The notes under the pieces are model-generated. The model was not told where the DNA came from, searched no databases, and was given only the letters and a program-made list of their open reading frames with translations. A program made the position numbers and the translations under genes. Shown here one piece after another: positions 30,601 through 39,442 of a DNA stretch of 64,000 nucleotides. Every line of letters begins with the position of its first letter. The first letter of the stretch is position 1. Where the stretch lies: positions 1 through 64,000 of the forward strand of contig NZ_JAJQVM010000014.1 of NCBI RefSeq assembly GCF_021234875.1. Reading direction: 5' to 3'. This stretch comes from Marinibactrum halimedae (GTDB lineage: Bacteria; Pseudomonadota; Gammaproteobacteria; Pseudomonadales; Cellvibrionaceae).

Positions 30601-30853
30601 CAGTGCTACCAGTGCTACCAGTGCTACCAGTGCTACCAGTGCTACCAGTGCTACCAGTGCTACCAGTGCTACCAGTGCTACCAGTGCTACCAGTGTCAGT
30701 CTCTACAGAATTTCCGACAACGCCAGGGCTATCTGAAGAATTATTATCCGAACCACCTCCACCACCACACGCGGAAAGGAGACCTAAACAACCAATAACC
30801 AGCACGCTTGCGATATGTTTCATTGGCATAAAATTCATTTGTGGTATATCCAT
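27656..30853 (-). CDS. Large lipoprotein with Gly-Ser-Thr repeat linker, Ig-like domains and a beta-helix
   Basis: A 1065-residue protein with a lipoprotein signal ending in LSAC (Cys29) followed by a run of glycines. The real start may be Met11 (30823), since no start has a clear ribosome site. Residues ~53-98 are a Gly-Ser-Thr repeat encoded by a 9-bp minisatellite. Three DUF5011-like Ig modules follow (PPVITMNGDNPITL, PGAVAVDDIDGS), then a Cys-rich stretch, a PKD-like region (HVFEKPGVYTVRVSAAAKNG), and from about residue 560 a right-handed parallel beta-helix of the pectate-lyase-like type (YRNTVTGV, VIVENRIEGG, FRNNVVYQPD). It is probably anchored in the outer membrane and either binds or cuts polysaccharide. 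No catalytic residues could be assigned, so an adhesin is equally possible. It is convergent with the NRPS. Confidence 0.88.
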   Translation of the reverse strand: MDIPQMNFMPMKHIASVLVIGCLGLLSACGGGGGSDNNSSDSPGVVGNSVETDTGSTGSTGSTGSTGSTGSTGSTGSTGSTGSTGSTGSTGSTGSTGSTAPDIDTDTEVLPDSTGNSDHTPPVITMNGDNPITLMFKSEFSDPGAVAVDDIDGSVEVRIAGDTVDTFQSGSSYAIKYIARDSAGNETELTRDILVEANAEPEIALLGEDNFYSYLGVQISDVDPGAEASDLEDGSLRISADYSSVDINAEGIYEVVYTASDLEGQLVSTSRMVEVVKAVEPQILLKGGDTLTLVYGDTFSDPGYEGIGVGDGASDLTSEVVVESSVNVNKLGAYPVKYSLTQVVNGKSITTEKERIVIIDSPSCPDSCTSGCIQLAAKQLQCATDYAVADLVAGSSVSTKSSSISDVSNELTIKASQTECDAPCGVYFEAEVPNGGAAFGVPSDFHHVAYHWKFDDERSYFRSLPSDFSFGQGANRAQGQMAAHVFEKPGVYTVRVSAAAKNGKYADAIQKIIVNSPEDSFSPNETICLSAKGDFNGCTPGATQVKTWNEVAGAVRSMSSAYVMVHAGETYNAENTVVLRQGGPYVITRYGSGEDPILSVNHSKQIFFSMSVTGLSISYLNIVGDYDAATGLGRSHGANAFFIGLEDNDAGHKSNDVTLYRNTVTGVDTCFHIRGGQGQVIADNFCSNWQNYGSLQDWSSNIAYVGNYIRQKESAISGPDGKRNSAKHFVSDGKTVSYSYAQDLSDKSDKGFSVDSDKHIAVEIEYPSGRIDLLTNQNGYDLHASEDRITLKRAPEEGSKIEIYHRRWADHGAIRSADSMGLVVSQNDLFSNVGWFGDGKHHNPALRYNTDGAAGHKGVIVENRIEGGTMAAVFEPANKGIAAHPGAVMVERNIFKGNNASYYGVRSAYGNMTFRNNVVYQPDVLSHTNPYTSAIFFWEAFEEGNGSDPQNFKLPVEVYNNTTINHAPDKQTVDALRPSNEYVAIGNGDNRNPQPFDSFLQVNNHSHASQANQDKSTGDGVDTTVDEDDFRPLSPASASNSSLPGLFDTIWGDLRSSDTVSGVTE
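30561..30695. repeat. 9-bp minisatellite, 15 tandem copies (coding)
   Basis: Fourteen identical copies of CTACCAGTG (30570-30695) follow one variant, CTGCCAGTG (30561-30569). On the minus strand each copy encodes Ser, Thr and Gly in the lipoprotein linker. Because the unit is a multiple of three, copy-number change would alter linker length without breaking the frame. Confidence 0.95.
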
Positions 30854-31398
30854 GGAATGAGACAGTTTAATGACGTAGTTAATGTATCAGTGTACAAAAT
30901 GTGTCAACCCGCCCCCGGAACTTGATCACGTTATTAACCACCAATAAAGAACCAAAAGCGATAAAAACTTCAGAAAAAACCAAAATACTGCTATTAAAAC
31001 CTTACTAAGGTTTTCACGCTAAGGACTGAGTGACAACTTAATTTGTGGTAATAAAAGGTTCTTAAACATCTGATGACCGAACAAGCAGGCCCAATGGCCA
31101 AATACTCACCAAAAACGACAAGGATTTTTATTTAACGAGTGAATTTTCACACTCCTGTTTAAACGATAGCCGAATTTAATACACTCTTTTCGATTTTAAA
31201 CATAACTTTGAACTTTACAGATAGGCCATTCTAAATGGCGTGTTCTACCATACCTATAGAACTATACGTTTATAAGACTCGATGTTTAATTTCCCTATTA
31301 TCATATAAAATAAGATTAATTATCTTGTCCATACCCGTTTTAGAATTGGGCGAGAATGTTTTCGATTCAATTTAGCAGTAATCAAGGAGAGTTTAATT
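30854..31398. other. 545-bp intergenic region between lipoprotein and monooxygenase genes
   Basis: This divergent gap should hold both promoters. It contains a near-perfect palindrome at 31006-31024 (AAAACCTTA, one base, TAAGGTTTT) and GTGAATTTTCAC at 31139-31150. I see no open frame with a good start. A ribosome site (AAGGAGAG) precedes the monooxygenase start at 31399. The boxes were not assigned. Confidence 0.5.
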
Positions 31399-33012
31399 AT
31401 GGAACGTGACATGTTGATGGATGATACCGACCGAATTGTCGTGGTAGGCGCTGGCCTATCTGGCTTGGCTGCACTGAAGGAACTGCTGGAAGCGGGCTTA
31501 AATGCCGTCTGTTATGAAAAAAGGCTGGATATAGGCGGAGTTTTTTCAGAAGGAGGCACATACGACTCTGTAGAACTCACCGTATCCAATTACTTTATGG
31601 CCTACTCTGACCTGATGCCCTACGGTGAGGAAGTAAGATTTTGGTCTCGCAAAGAATACAAGGACTATCTAGATAAATACGCAGAGAAATTCCATCTGCG
31701 AGAGCGTATCATCTTTGATCGTACACTTGACATCCTTGAGGAACACGAATCTGGCCAGTGGACCGCTCATTTTAAAAACTCTCATGGTGTAGTAGAAAGT
31801 GTTACCGCTCAACGAGTGGTGATTTGTTCCGGCCAATTTCAAAAGCCCAACATCCCCTCCCTAAAAGGCCTAGACAGCTTCAATGGCCCTGTCATTCACT
31901 CTTCTCAATACAAGAATGCAGAATTATTAAAAGCCTTCCACAACAAGAAAGTCCTCTGCTTTGGTATGGGAGAGTCTGCCGCCGATGTTATTGCCGAAGT
32001 CGCCTCAGTAGCCAAGAAGACCATTTTGTCTTTGCGGCGCCACCATATGTTTTCCAGCCGATATGTTTCACGCGAAAAGAAAAAGTTTGGCTACGCCACC
32101 ATTGATGTCTTGCAAAGCCGTTATTATCACAGCTTGCCTGCCGCACTAAAGACAGACAAAGTTCGCAAAGTAGCGCAAGACGCCGTTGACCACCCTTCTT
32201 ACGAAGACGGAAAACCCACCGCCAGACAGCTAATGTGCGAACACGTCCTCTCTGCTGGAGATGAACCGGGGTCGGTTGTAACCAAAACAGAACGAATTTT
32301 TGAAGCGCAATCAAAATACGATTTTATCGTGGATGCCACCGGCGTCGAACGCATAGAAGGCCATAAAGTCACGTTTATCTCCGGTAAAGAAGAAACGTTT
32401 GATGCCATTTTACTGTGTACAGGGTTTCGTTTTGACTTGCCGTTTCTACCTGAACGTTATCAATTCAAAGATATTCGGGACTGCTACCTACAGATGTTCC
32501 ACCCAAACCTGAAAGAAACCGTTTCGTTTGTTGGGTTTGCAAGGCCTCAGCAAGGTGGCGTGCCACTCATGGCGGAAATGCAATCTCGCTATCTTGCTCA
32601 AGTACTCAACGGTCAGAAAACGCTACCTGAAGATATGGCAGATCAAGCCCACAAAGATGCGGACAAATGGCGGCATGAATTTTACGAAACACCCAATGTC
32701 TTTGGGCTTGTGAACGGATTGCGGTTCAACGAACACTTAGCAGAACTCATTGGATGCGTTCCACCAGTGCCCAATATACTGTTATCACCTCAAAAGTATT
32801 TTTGCTATTGGTTTAGCCATGTTTGGCCCAGCCAATATCGGCTACAGGGGCCAGGAGCACGTGAAGAAGCAAAACAACATTGGCATAAAGCCCCTTCAGC
32901 CACCGGCTGGAAACAAAACGTAAAATCCTGGCTAATGATGCTGTATTTACGCCGTAGAAAAGGACCCCATTTTGATGAAAAGCATCGCTGGCGCCCCATT
33001 TTGCCGCGATAG
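31399..33012 (+). CDS. Flavin-containing monooxygenase (FMO-like)
   Basis: A 537-residue two-dinucleotide-fold enzyme. The FAD site is VVVGAGLSGLAAL near residue 17. The FMO signature FNGPVIHSSQY (FxGxxxHxxxY) lies near residues 164-174, followed by the NADPH site CFGMGESAADV near 191. The family adds one oxygen atom to soft nucleophiles (N or S) or catalyses Baeyer-Villiger reactions. The substrate cannot be read from sequence. The nearest biosynthetic gene is the NRPS 4 kb upstream on the same strand, but the lipoprotein gene lies between them on the other strand, so a tailoring role is only a possibility. AAGGAGAG precedes the start. Confidence 0.88.
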   Translation: MERDMLMDDTDRIVVVGAGLSGLAALKELLEAGLNAVCYEKRLDIGGVFSEGGTYDSVELTVSNYFMAYSDLMPYGEEVRFWSRKEYKDYLDKYAEKFHLRERIIFDRTLDILEEHESGQWTAHFKNSHGVVESVTAQRVVICSGQFQKPNIPSLKGLDSFNGPVIHSSQYKNAELLKAFHNKKVLCFGMGESAADVIAEVASVAKKTILSLRRHHMFSSRYVSREKKKFGYATIDVLQSRYYHSLPAALKTDKVRKVAQDAVDHPSYEDGKPTARQLMCEHVLSAGDEPGSVVTKTERIFEAQSKYDFIVDATGVERIEGHKVTFISGKEETFDAILLCTGFRFDLPFLPERYQFKDIRDCYLQMFHPNLKETVSFVGFARPQQGGVPLMAEMQSRYLAQVLNGQKTLPEDMADQAHKDADKWRHEFYETPNVFGLVNGLRFNEHLAELIGCVPPVPNILLSPQKYFCYWFSHVWPSQYRLQGPGAREEAKQHWHKAPSATGWKQNVKSWLMMLYLRRRKGPHFDEKHRWRPILPR

Positions 33013-33057
33013 GCAAGCACAGCCATGTAGACAACGGAATAGAAACATTAATCCGCT

Positions 33058-34167
33058 TTAACCCCCTGCGGGTGCCGAAGCGATCACACAGTTACGGCCT
33101 GAACTTTTAGCAAGGTACAGGCCCTTATTTGCCGCCTCAAGCCAGTCGGAATATGTCTCAAATTCCATCTCCATAGCAGCCAAACCGATACTAAGACAAA
33201 CTTCCGGGTAATTGTCATCTTGTTGAGTCACGGACTCTACTGATTGACGCAGTCTCTCACCGACATCCAACGCTTCTTTCAATGTCGTTGCTGGCAATAA
33301 GATAGCGAATTCATCACCGCCATACCTACCAGGGGTATCCATAGGGCGCACCTGAGAAGTAATCAAATCACCTATCTTTCGAATCACTCGATCCCCAACC
33401 AAATGCCCCCATGTGTCATTAATTTTTTTGAAATGATCAATATCGATCAATAACACGCAACCCGCTTCTTTATGCTCAAGCACCTTACTACGAGCAAACT
33501 CTTTTTTTAGGGCGCCCTCCCAGTAGCCTCGGTTATACAGCCCAGATAAAACATCCACTCTGGACATTTTTCTTAAACTGTCACGCTTACGCTGGCGACG
33601 GCGAATGCTTTGGTTAAACATCAATGCCTGCTGCACCCCAAAAGCAAGCATCAATACCACCGATGCCAACGTGGCAAGTGGGTAAAAATCAAACGGTCTA
33701 ATAGGAGAGATAAACAAAAACGTGATCAAAAAACCTGAACTAAATAAGACTATCGAACGCACCAGCCCCCTGTAACCCGCCAATCCTGCCATAGAGACGA
33801 CGGTCATAAAGAGCCATGCCGCTGTAGGCACGATCGCAAACGCCACCAAACCTGCCCCGTAGCCACAAAACACAGCATCACAATACACATTGTATAATTC
33901 ACAACGATAGGGATTTGAGGCTTGAGAAACACGCCAATAAGCGAGAAACGGCCAAATACTGGACGGTATAATCATAACGAACCAGAGCCAAAACGGAGCA
34001 CTGGCTTCATACAATACAGAAATAGCTAAAAAACAAGATAAGACATTGGCAACCAAACGGTTTTTGTAACCAACCCTGCCAAACTCAACGCCTGTGCGTT
34101 GACGGGGAGAACCTTGATCTGCAGTGATTGCCCCAATCACAGCAGCCGCTGTATTTTCCATATTCAT
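33058..34167 (-). CDS. Membrane-bound diguanylate cyclase (GGDEF)
   Basis: A 369-residue protein. Residues ~30-190 form about six membrane segments, a probable sensor region without a recognised domain. A GGDEF domain follows with an intact GRYGGDEF active site near residue 283, the metal-binding LLIDIDHFKKIND, and an RPMD inhibitory site (RxxD) five residues before GGDEF. It should make c-di-GMP from two GTP and be feedback-inhibited. It lies between the monooxygenase (convergent) and ubiE (divergent). Confidence 0.94.
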   Translation of the reverse strand: MNMENTAAAVIGAITADQGSPRQRTGVEFGRVGYKNRLVANVLSCFLAISVLYEASAPFWLWFVMIIPSSIWPFLAYWRVSQASNPYRCELYNVYCDAVFCGYGAGLVAFAIVPTAAWLFMTVVSMAGLAGYRGLVRSIVLFSSGFLITFLFISPIRPFDFYPLATLASVVLMLAFGVQQALMFNQSIRRRQRKRDSLRKMSRVDVLSGLYNRGYWEGALKKEFARSKVLEHKEAGCVLLIDIDHFKKINDTWGHLVGDRVIRKIGDLITSQVRPMDTPGRYGGDEFAILLPATTLKEALDVGERLRQSVESVTQQDDNYPEVCLSIGLAAMEMEFETYSDWLEAANKGLYLAKSSGRNCVIASAPAGG

Positions 34168-34451
34168 TATTCACATCATCCTATTGCTTAACATCATCAA
34201 TCATTTTGATGTAATGGCACAAAGCGATAGAAAAAGCATAACATCAAAACTGATTATGTATTGGGCAACGTCGTAGAAGTTAACACCATATTGCAAATAA
34301 AAAGTCATTTTTAGCCTTATTGGCGTCTATTTTTCCTTCTTATCCACTTCAACATATCAATACCGCCGACAACCCATCATGTCTAAACGATACGGCGAAC
34401 TGCATTCGTGCCACGAGTTCAGTACAATGGCAAAAATTTTGGAGTGAAATG

Positions 34452-35201
34452 ATGAGCGAACGCAAAACTACCCACTTTGGCTTCCAAGAAGTGGCCGTTG
34501 AAGACAAAGCCCGCCGAGTTGCCGACGTGTTCCATTCTGTGGCGGCGAAATATGACCTTATGAACGACTTAATGTCAGGAGGTATTCACCGGTTGTGGAA
34601 GCGTTTCACCATAGAATTATCTGGCGTTCGACGCGGCCACAAAGTGCTGGATATCGCCGGTGGTACGGGGGACTTAAGCTATAAGTTTTCCAAGCTGGTT
34701 GGGCCAGAAGGGTTGGTCGCCCTAGCAGACATTAACGCCTCCATGCTCAACGTTGGCAGGGATCGATTGACCGACCGAGGCGTGGCCGGAAACATCGTCT
34801 ACAACCAAGCCGATGCACAGTACCTTCCCTACCCAGACAATACCTTTGACTGCATTACCATTGCGTTTGGCTTACGAAACGTCACCGATAAAGATTTGGC
34901 CCTAGAGAGTATGCTCCGCGTATTAAAGCCAGGCGGGCGCTTATTGGTTTTAGAGTTTTCCAAGCCAAAACACAACATGCTAGAAAAAATCTACGATCAG
35001 TACTCTTTTAAAGTTTTGCCTTTTATGGGGAAATTAGTCACCAACGACTCAGAAAGCTACCGTTATTTGGCTGAAAGCATCCGCATGCACCCTGATCAAG
35101 ATACCCTCAAAGAGATGATGGAAAACGCCGGTTTTAGTCGCTGCACTTACCACAATATGACAGGCGGTATCGTTGCGCTTCACTACGGGGTTAAACCCTA
35201 A
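34452..35201 (+). CDS. ubiE: Ubiquinone/menaquinone C-methyltransferase UbiE
   Basis: A 249-residue SAM-dependent methyltransferase with the motif [21 protein letters not shown] and the UbiE signature [20 protein letters not shown]. It methylates the quinone ring in ubiquinone synthesis. The start is placed at 34452, seven bases after GGAG. A much longer in-frame extension to 34320 has no family similarity, and ATG 34449 is the alternative. It is first in ubiE-ubiJ-ubiB, with 12-bp spacing to ubiJ. Confidence 0.97.
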   Translation: MSERKTTHFGFQEVAVEDKARRVADVFHSVAAKYDLMNDLMSGGIHRLWKRFTIELSGVRRGHKVLDIAGGTGDLSYKFSKLVGPEGLVALADINASMLNVGRDRLTDRGVAGNIVYNQADAQYLPYPDNTFDCITIAFGLRNVTDKDLALESMLRVLKPGGRLLVLEFSKPKHNMLEKIYDQYSFKVLPFMGKLVTNDSESYRYLAESIRMHPDQDTLKEMMENAGFSRCTYHNMTGGIVALHYGVKP

Positions 35202-35213
35202 CGGACAGCCGCT

Positions 35214-35963
35214 ATGACTTCACGCCTCTTCGATCAATTACAGTCTCTTGGGGAGACACTGGTTGCACTGGGACCGACAGCGCAAGCGGGATTATCCAGT
35301 GCCTTGGAAGCCACACTCAATAAAGCATTGCAATATGACCCTAGTAGTCGTTATCAACTGCCTGAATTAACGGATCATATTCTCTGTATCGAGCTGGATA
35401 AGCCCCACTTGTCTTTCTTTTTGCACACAGACGGTGAGCAAGTCTTGATTCGCAATCATTGGGAAAATTCTGCCGCCATCCTAAAAGGCCCCCTTTCCGC
35501 GTTCATCGGCCTTGCACTGAATGACCAATCAAACCTGCACGACAGCGGAATTCAATTTCTCGGCAATACCTCTTCTTTATTAAAGTGGCGAGTGTTCTTT
35601 CAACAACTCGATATTGATTGGGAAGACGCCCTTAATGATGTATTGGGTGATCTAACCGGACACCAGATTGCACAAGGGATACGAGCGGGCACTACTTGGC
35701 TTTCCAACCGTTTAAGTGATAGCAAACGACAAGTGGAAGAATTTATCGTCGAAGAACTCCGCTCCACCCCATCGCGCTTTGAGTTTGATGACTTTGCAGA
35801 CCAGGTGGATGAGCTACGTATGGAGGCAGACCGTTTACAGGCCAAATTAGCGCACTTTATTCAACAGCGATCCCAGCAACACACACCTCAACAACATCAA
35901 CACGCGTATCAGAAAGACCAGGGCCCACAACCCACAGACACCTCCGACGATCAAGACTTATAA
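35214..35963 (+). CDS. ubiJ: Ubiquinone biosynthesis accessory factor UbiJ
   Basis: A 249-residue protein with an N-terminal SCP2 lipid-binding domain (ILCIELDKPHLSFFLHTDGE, LKGPLSAFIGLAL) and a helical C-terminal tail rich in Gln and His. In E. coli UbiJ organises the soluble Ubi complex with UbiK and binds quinone intermediates. Position between ubiE and ubiB confirms the call. It ends nine bases before ubiB. Confidence 0.93.
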   Translation: MTSRLFDQLQSLGETLVALGPTAQAGLSSALEATLNKALQYDPSSRYQLPELTDHILCIELDKPHLSFFLHTDGEQVLIRNHWENSAAILKGPLSAFIGLALNDQSNLHDSGIQFLGNTSSLLKWRVFFQQLDIDWEDALNDVLGDLTGHQIAQGIRAGTTWLSNRLSDSKRQVEEFIVEELRSTPSRFEFDDFADQVDELRMEADRLQAKLAHFIQQRSQQHTPQQHQHAYQKDQGPQPTDTSDDQDL

Positions 35964-35972
35964 GGAACGCTC

Positions 35973-37601
35973 GTGCTCGCCTTACTGCGACTTCTGCACA
36001 TTCTTCGCCTAGCTATACGCTATCGCCTCGACACGTTTATTCAGGACCTTCCCTTGCCTTTACCCATTCGGGTGGCACTTGGGGTACTTCACCTAGGCAA
36101 AGAACCAAAAGCGTCACGAGGAGAAAGGTTGCGTCGCTTTTTTGAAGAACTCGGGCCTGTCTTTGTCAAATTTGGCCAACTACTCTCAACACGCCCCGAT
36201 CTTATTCCACCGGATATTATCGAAGAGCTCGATCACCTTCAGGATAACGTGCCACCATTTTCCGGCGACGCGTTTACCGCCATTGTAGAAACCGCCTTAG
36301 ACGATTCCGTCGATAATGTATTTGCTCAGTTTGATCGAACACCGCTGGCCTCCGCTTCTGTCGCCCAAGTCCATACCGCCACTTTAAAAAATGGCCAAGA
36401 AGTCGTAGTCAAAGTAATTCGCCCCGGTATAGAGCACACGATTACCAAAGACATGGCGTTGATGCGCTTAATTGCGCGCGTTATTGAGCGCTACACACCG
36501 GATGGTGAGCGCCTACGCCCCCAAGAAGTAGTGGAAGATTACAGCCACACTATCTTTGACGAATTGGATCTACAGCGCGAAGCAGCCAACGCCAGCCAAC
36601 TGCGACGAAATTTTCATCACTCCCCCATGTTGTATGTGCCCGAAGTCTACTGGGAATATTGTCGCAGCGATGTCATGGTGATGGAGCGCATTCATGGTAT
36701 TCCCGTTACCAACATCAATGCTCTTAAACAACAAAAGACCAATATGGCTCTATTGGCGGAGCGTGGTGTCGAGATCTTTTTCACTCAGGTGTTCGAGCAC
36801 AATTTCTTCCACGCCGATATGCACCCCGGTAATATTTTCGTCAGCGAGAATACCCCTCACAGCCCCCAGTATATTGCCGTGGACATGGCCATTGTCGGCT
36901 CCCTCAGTCGAGAAGATCAGTACTATTTAGCACGTAACTTATTAGCGATGTTCCGGCGAGATTATCGCTTAGTGGCGGAGTTGCACGTACAAAGCGGTTG
37001 GGTGCCTGCCGATACCCCTGTGGGCCAGTTTGAAGGCGCTATTCGAGCCGTGTGCGAGCCGATATTCGAAAAGCCTCTAGCGGAAATTTCGTTTGGTCAT
37101 GTTCTGATTAAATTGTTTCAAACAGCTCGACGCTTCAACATGGAAGTTCAGCCACAATTGGTATTACTGCAAAAAACGTTACTCAATATTGAAGGCTTAG
37201 GCAGACAACTTTACCCACAACTCGACTTATGGAAGACCGCACACCCTTACCTAGAAGCCTGGTTGAAGAAACGCTTTCACCCTAAAACCCTGGTAAAAGA
37301 ATTACGCCGGTATGGCCCAGAATGGCTTGAAAAATTGCCTGAAGTCCCGCACTCCTTGTTCAATGGGTTAGAAAAGCTCGATCTTTTGGCAGAGACTACC
37401 GAAGAAGTGCGTTTAGCCGCCAAAAACTTTGCCGACGACTCCAGTCGTAGACGTCGCTCGCGTCGCACCATACTCAGCATGGTGGCATTCGGTGCCGCAA
37501 CAGCATTGGCGATTCCGCCTGCTGCCCAATACCTTGCCGACATGCCCACAGGCACCTGGCTACTATTGGCCTTGGCTGGCGCAATCTGGCTTAGCCGCTA
37601 A
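35973..37601 (+). CDS. ubiB: UbiB family atypical kinase/ATPase
   Basis: A 542-residue protein of the ABC1/ADCK atypical kinase family, with the KxGQ motif [16 protein letters not shown] near residue 70, the Ala-rich nucleotide loop ASASVAQVH, and [11 protein letters not shown]. Two hydrophobic helices at the C-terminus (residues ~500-542) anchor it to the inner membrane. It supports early ubiquinone synthesis, possibly by extracting lipid intermediates. The start is GTG at 35973 after AAGGA. A GGCTTAG/CTAAGCC hairpin (37588-37604) spans the stop codon. Confidence 0.96.
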   Translation: MLALLRLLHILRLAIRYRLDTFIQDLPLPLPIRVALGVLHLGKEPKASRGERLRRFFEELGPVFVKFGQLLSTRPDLIPPDIIEELDHLQDNVPPFSGDAFTAIVETALDDSVDNVFAQFDRTPLASASVAQVHTATLKNGQEVVVKVIRPGIEHTITKDMALMRLIARVIERYTPDGERLRPQEVVEDYSHTIFDELDLQREAANASQLRRNFHHSPMLYVPEVYWEYCRSDVMVMERIHGIPVTNINALKQQKTNMALLAERGVEIFFTQVFEHNFFHADMHPGNIFVSENTPHSPQYIAVDMAIVGSLSREDQYYLARNLLAMFRRDYRLVAELHVQSGWVPADTPVGQFEGAIRAVCEPIFEKPLAEISFGHVLIKLFQTARRFNMEVQPQLVLLQKTLLNIEGLGRQLYPQLDLWKTAHPYLEAWLKKRFHPKTLVKELRRYGPEWLEKLPEVPHSLFNGLEKLDLLAETTEEVRLAAKNFADDSSRRRRSRRTILSMVAFGAATALAIPPAAQYLADMPTGTWLLLALAGAIWLSR

Positions 37602-37657
37602 GCCCATAACCCAGTACACTAATCATTAAGTGAGACTTATCAATCTGGACAACAAAC

Positions 37658-38098
37658 ATGTCAGAAACACTTTCAGCAACCACCTCCATCAATGAAACCG
37701 ACTGGCTTGAAGCAGTGAAGTGGAATCAGGATGGTTTGGTTGCCGCCATTGCTCAGGATTACCAAACTGACCGAATTTTGATGATGGCTTGGATGAATCG
37801 GGAGTCTTTAGCCCTCACAAGCGAAAAGAAAGAAGCCGTTTACTTCTCTCGATCTCGACAATCTCTGTGGCATAAAGGAGAAAGTTCGGGACACACACAA
37901 ATCGTTCATGAAATACGGCTAGACTGCGACGCCGACGTGATCGTACTAAAAGTCGAACAGCTGGGCGGTATTGCTTGTCATACTGGTCGAGAGTCCTGCT
38001 TCTACCGTGTTCTGACGGAAGATAGCCCCCAAAAGCAATGGCAAAGCGTTGATGACGTCATCAAAAACCCCGATGAAATTTACGGCAAAACAAAGTAA
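37658..38098 (+). CDS. hisI: Phosphoribosyl-AMP cyclohydrolase HisI
   Basis: A 146-residue enzyme for the third step of histidine synthesis. The conserved core reads [31 protein letters not shown] and DCDADV, with zinc-ligand cysteines in [15 protein letters not shown]. It is separate from HisE here, as in pseudomonads. The stop lies in the first copy of a 14-bp tandem repeat shared with the hisE start. Confidence 0.97.
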   Translation: MSETLSATTSINETDWLEAVKWNQDGLVAAIAQDYQTDRILMMAWMNRESLALTSEKKEAVYFSRSRQSLWHKGESSGHTQIVHEIRLDCDADVIVLKVEQLGGIACHTGRESCFYRVLTEDSPQKQWQSVDDVIKNPDEIYGKTK

Positions 38099-38119
38099 GA
38101 CGATGAAAGTAAGACAATG
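38092..38119. repeat. 14-bp tandem duplication at the hisI/hisE junction
   Basis: AAAGTAAGACGATG (38092-38105) is followed directly by AAAGTAAGACAATG (38106-38119). The first copy contains the hisI stop, and the second ends in the hisE start codon. The first copy therefore also holds an out-of-place ATG. Confidence 0.9.
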
Positions 38120-38479
38120 AACGAAAAAAACATCACTTCTTCTCAACCCACGGACGTGCTATTTGCACTCACTCAAGTATTGGAAGCGCGAAAAGCCTCT
38201 GCCGATTCCACCTCATCCTATGTTGCCAGCCTGCATCAAAAAGGCCTCAACAAGATTCTTGAAAAAGTTGGCGAAGAGGCCACCGAAGTCATTTTGGCAG
38301 CAAAAGATGCGCAATCCAGCGGTGACAAAACAGAAGTGATTGCGGAAGTGGCCGACCTGCTGTTTCATAGCATGGTGATGCTCTCCCACTTAGACACCGA
38401 TATCACCCCGGTGCTGGACGAACTTGCTCGACGCTTTGACGTATCTGGGTTAGTTGAAAAAGCCTCTCGAAAGGCATAA
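38117..38479 (+). CDS. hisE: Phosphoribosyl-ATP pyrophosphohydrolase HisE
   Basis: A 120-residue all-alpha MazG-like enzyme for the second step of histidine synthesis, with the metal-binding [16 protein letters not shown] and [13 protein letters not shown]. The start ATG ends the second copy of a 14-bp repeat. It is followed by an AGCACAC/GTGTGCT hairpin (38491-38507) and tatA, the order seen in pseudomonads. Confidence 0.96.
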   Translation: MNEKNITSSQPTDVLFALTQVLEARKASADSTSSYVASLHQKGLNKILEKVGEEATEVILAAKDAQSSGDKTEVIAEVADLLFHSMVMLSHLDTDITPVLDELARRFDVSGLVEKASRKA

Positions 38480-38540
38480 ATACACCAAAAAGCACACAAT
38501 GTGTGCTCACCAATCACGACGAATTATTAAGGAGTACATC

Positions 38541-38807
38541 ATGGGTATAGGCGGCATTAGTATTTGGCAACTTCTTATCATCCTCGCCATAGTGGTCATG
38601 CTATTCGGCACAAAGCGCTTGCGCGGGCTAGGTGGTGACTTAGGTAGCGCGATCAAAGGGTTCAAAAACGCGATGGGCGATGAAGAATCGAAAGAATCCA
38701 GTAAAAACGAACCTCCCAAAGCCGTCGAGCAAAACGCTCAGAACAGCGTTGTTGAGGACACAACAAACACACAGGCCAATGTCACCCAGAAGTCTGAAAC
38801 CAAATAA
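38541..38807 (+). CDS. tatA: Sec-independent translocase subunit TatA
   Basis: An 88-residue protein with one N-terminal membrane helix ([18 protein letters not shown]), the hinge [14 protein letters not shown], an amphipathic helix and an acidic tail. It multimerises to form the Tat export path. The start is set at MGIGGISIW (38541), preceded by AAGGAG; the longer frame upstream is not TatA-like. Two 17-bp tandem copies begin at its stop codon. Confidence 0.96.
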   Translation: MGIGGISIWQLLIILAIVVMLFGTKRLRGLGGDLGSAIKGFKNAMGDEESKESSKNEPPKAVEQNAQNSVVEDTTNTQANVTQKSETK

Positions 38808-38839
38808 GACAATCCAAGCATAAAGACAACCCAAGCATA
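38806..38839. repeat. 17-bp tandem duplication after tatA
   Basis: AAGACAATCCAAGCATA (38806-38822) is followed by AAGACAACCCAAGCATA (38823-38839), with one mismatch. The first copy begins inside the tatA stop codon. Confidence 0.9.
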
Positions 38840-38905
38840 GGGCGTTTGCATAACAACGGACGACCCAGTGACAGAAAGACCCGGTAACGATAAAAGGGGA
38901 ACTGA

Positions 38906-39421
38906 GTGTTTGATATTGGCTTTTTTGAGCTATTGTTAATCGCTATTGTGGGCTTATTGGTGATTGGCCCTGAGCGATTACCGGAGACGGTGCGTACAAT
39001 TGCCTTGTGGATAGGCCGGCTGCGTCGTGGACTGAGGGATACCCGTGAAGAAATTGAACGCCAGATTGGGGCCGATGACATCCGTCGTCAATTGCACAAT
39101 GAAGAAGTCTTAAAGCGGTTGGAGGCCACTCGCCAATCCATTCAAAAAAATATTGATGACCCCTTAGGTGGAATAGGCAATACCATTGTGCCGCCTCAAA
39201 TTCCTCCTAAACCACCCACAGAATCGGATCAAAGCACACCCGTCGATGAAGATGCTCACGGCAGTGACGAAAACGTACCAGATATCAACGAGACACTGCC
39301 GGGTCGAAAACCAAAAGAAACACAAGCCACTGCAGAAAACGCCACTGCTACAGATGACACCACTGCTATAAATAACACACCCTCACCTGTGACCGAAACA
39401 GAAAGCCGGACACCCAACTAG
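38906..39421 (+). CDS. tatB: Sec-independent translocase subunit TatB
   Basis: A 171-residue protein with the N-terminal helix MFDIGFFELLLIAIVGLLVI, the GPERLP hinge, an amphipathic helix, and a long Pro/Thr/Glu-rich tail of variable sequence. With TatC it recognises twin-arginine signal peptides. The start is GTG at 38906, with AAGGGGA upstream. It is the middle gene of tatABC. Confidence 0.96.
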   Translation: MFDIGFFELLLIAIVGLLVIGPERLPETVRTIALWIGRLRRGLRDTREEIERQIGADDIRRQLHNEEVLKRLEATRQSIQKNIDDPLGGIGNTIVPPQIPPKPPTESDQSTPVDEDAHGSDENVPDINETLPGRKPKETQATAENATATDDTTAINNTPSPVTETESRTPN

Positions 39422-39442
39422 AACCACAAGCACACTAGGGTA

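Noticed and set aside
30561-30695. Possible CRISPR array.
   Set aside because: The units are 9 bp and contiguous with no spacers; they encode a Gly-Ser-Thr linker.
30514-30860. Plus-strand frames of repeated Tyr-Gln-Cys or Leu-Pro-Val units.
   Set aside because: They are the complement and alternate frame of the coding minisatellite in the lipoprotein gene, with no ribosome site and no family similarity.
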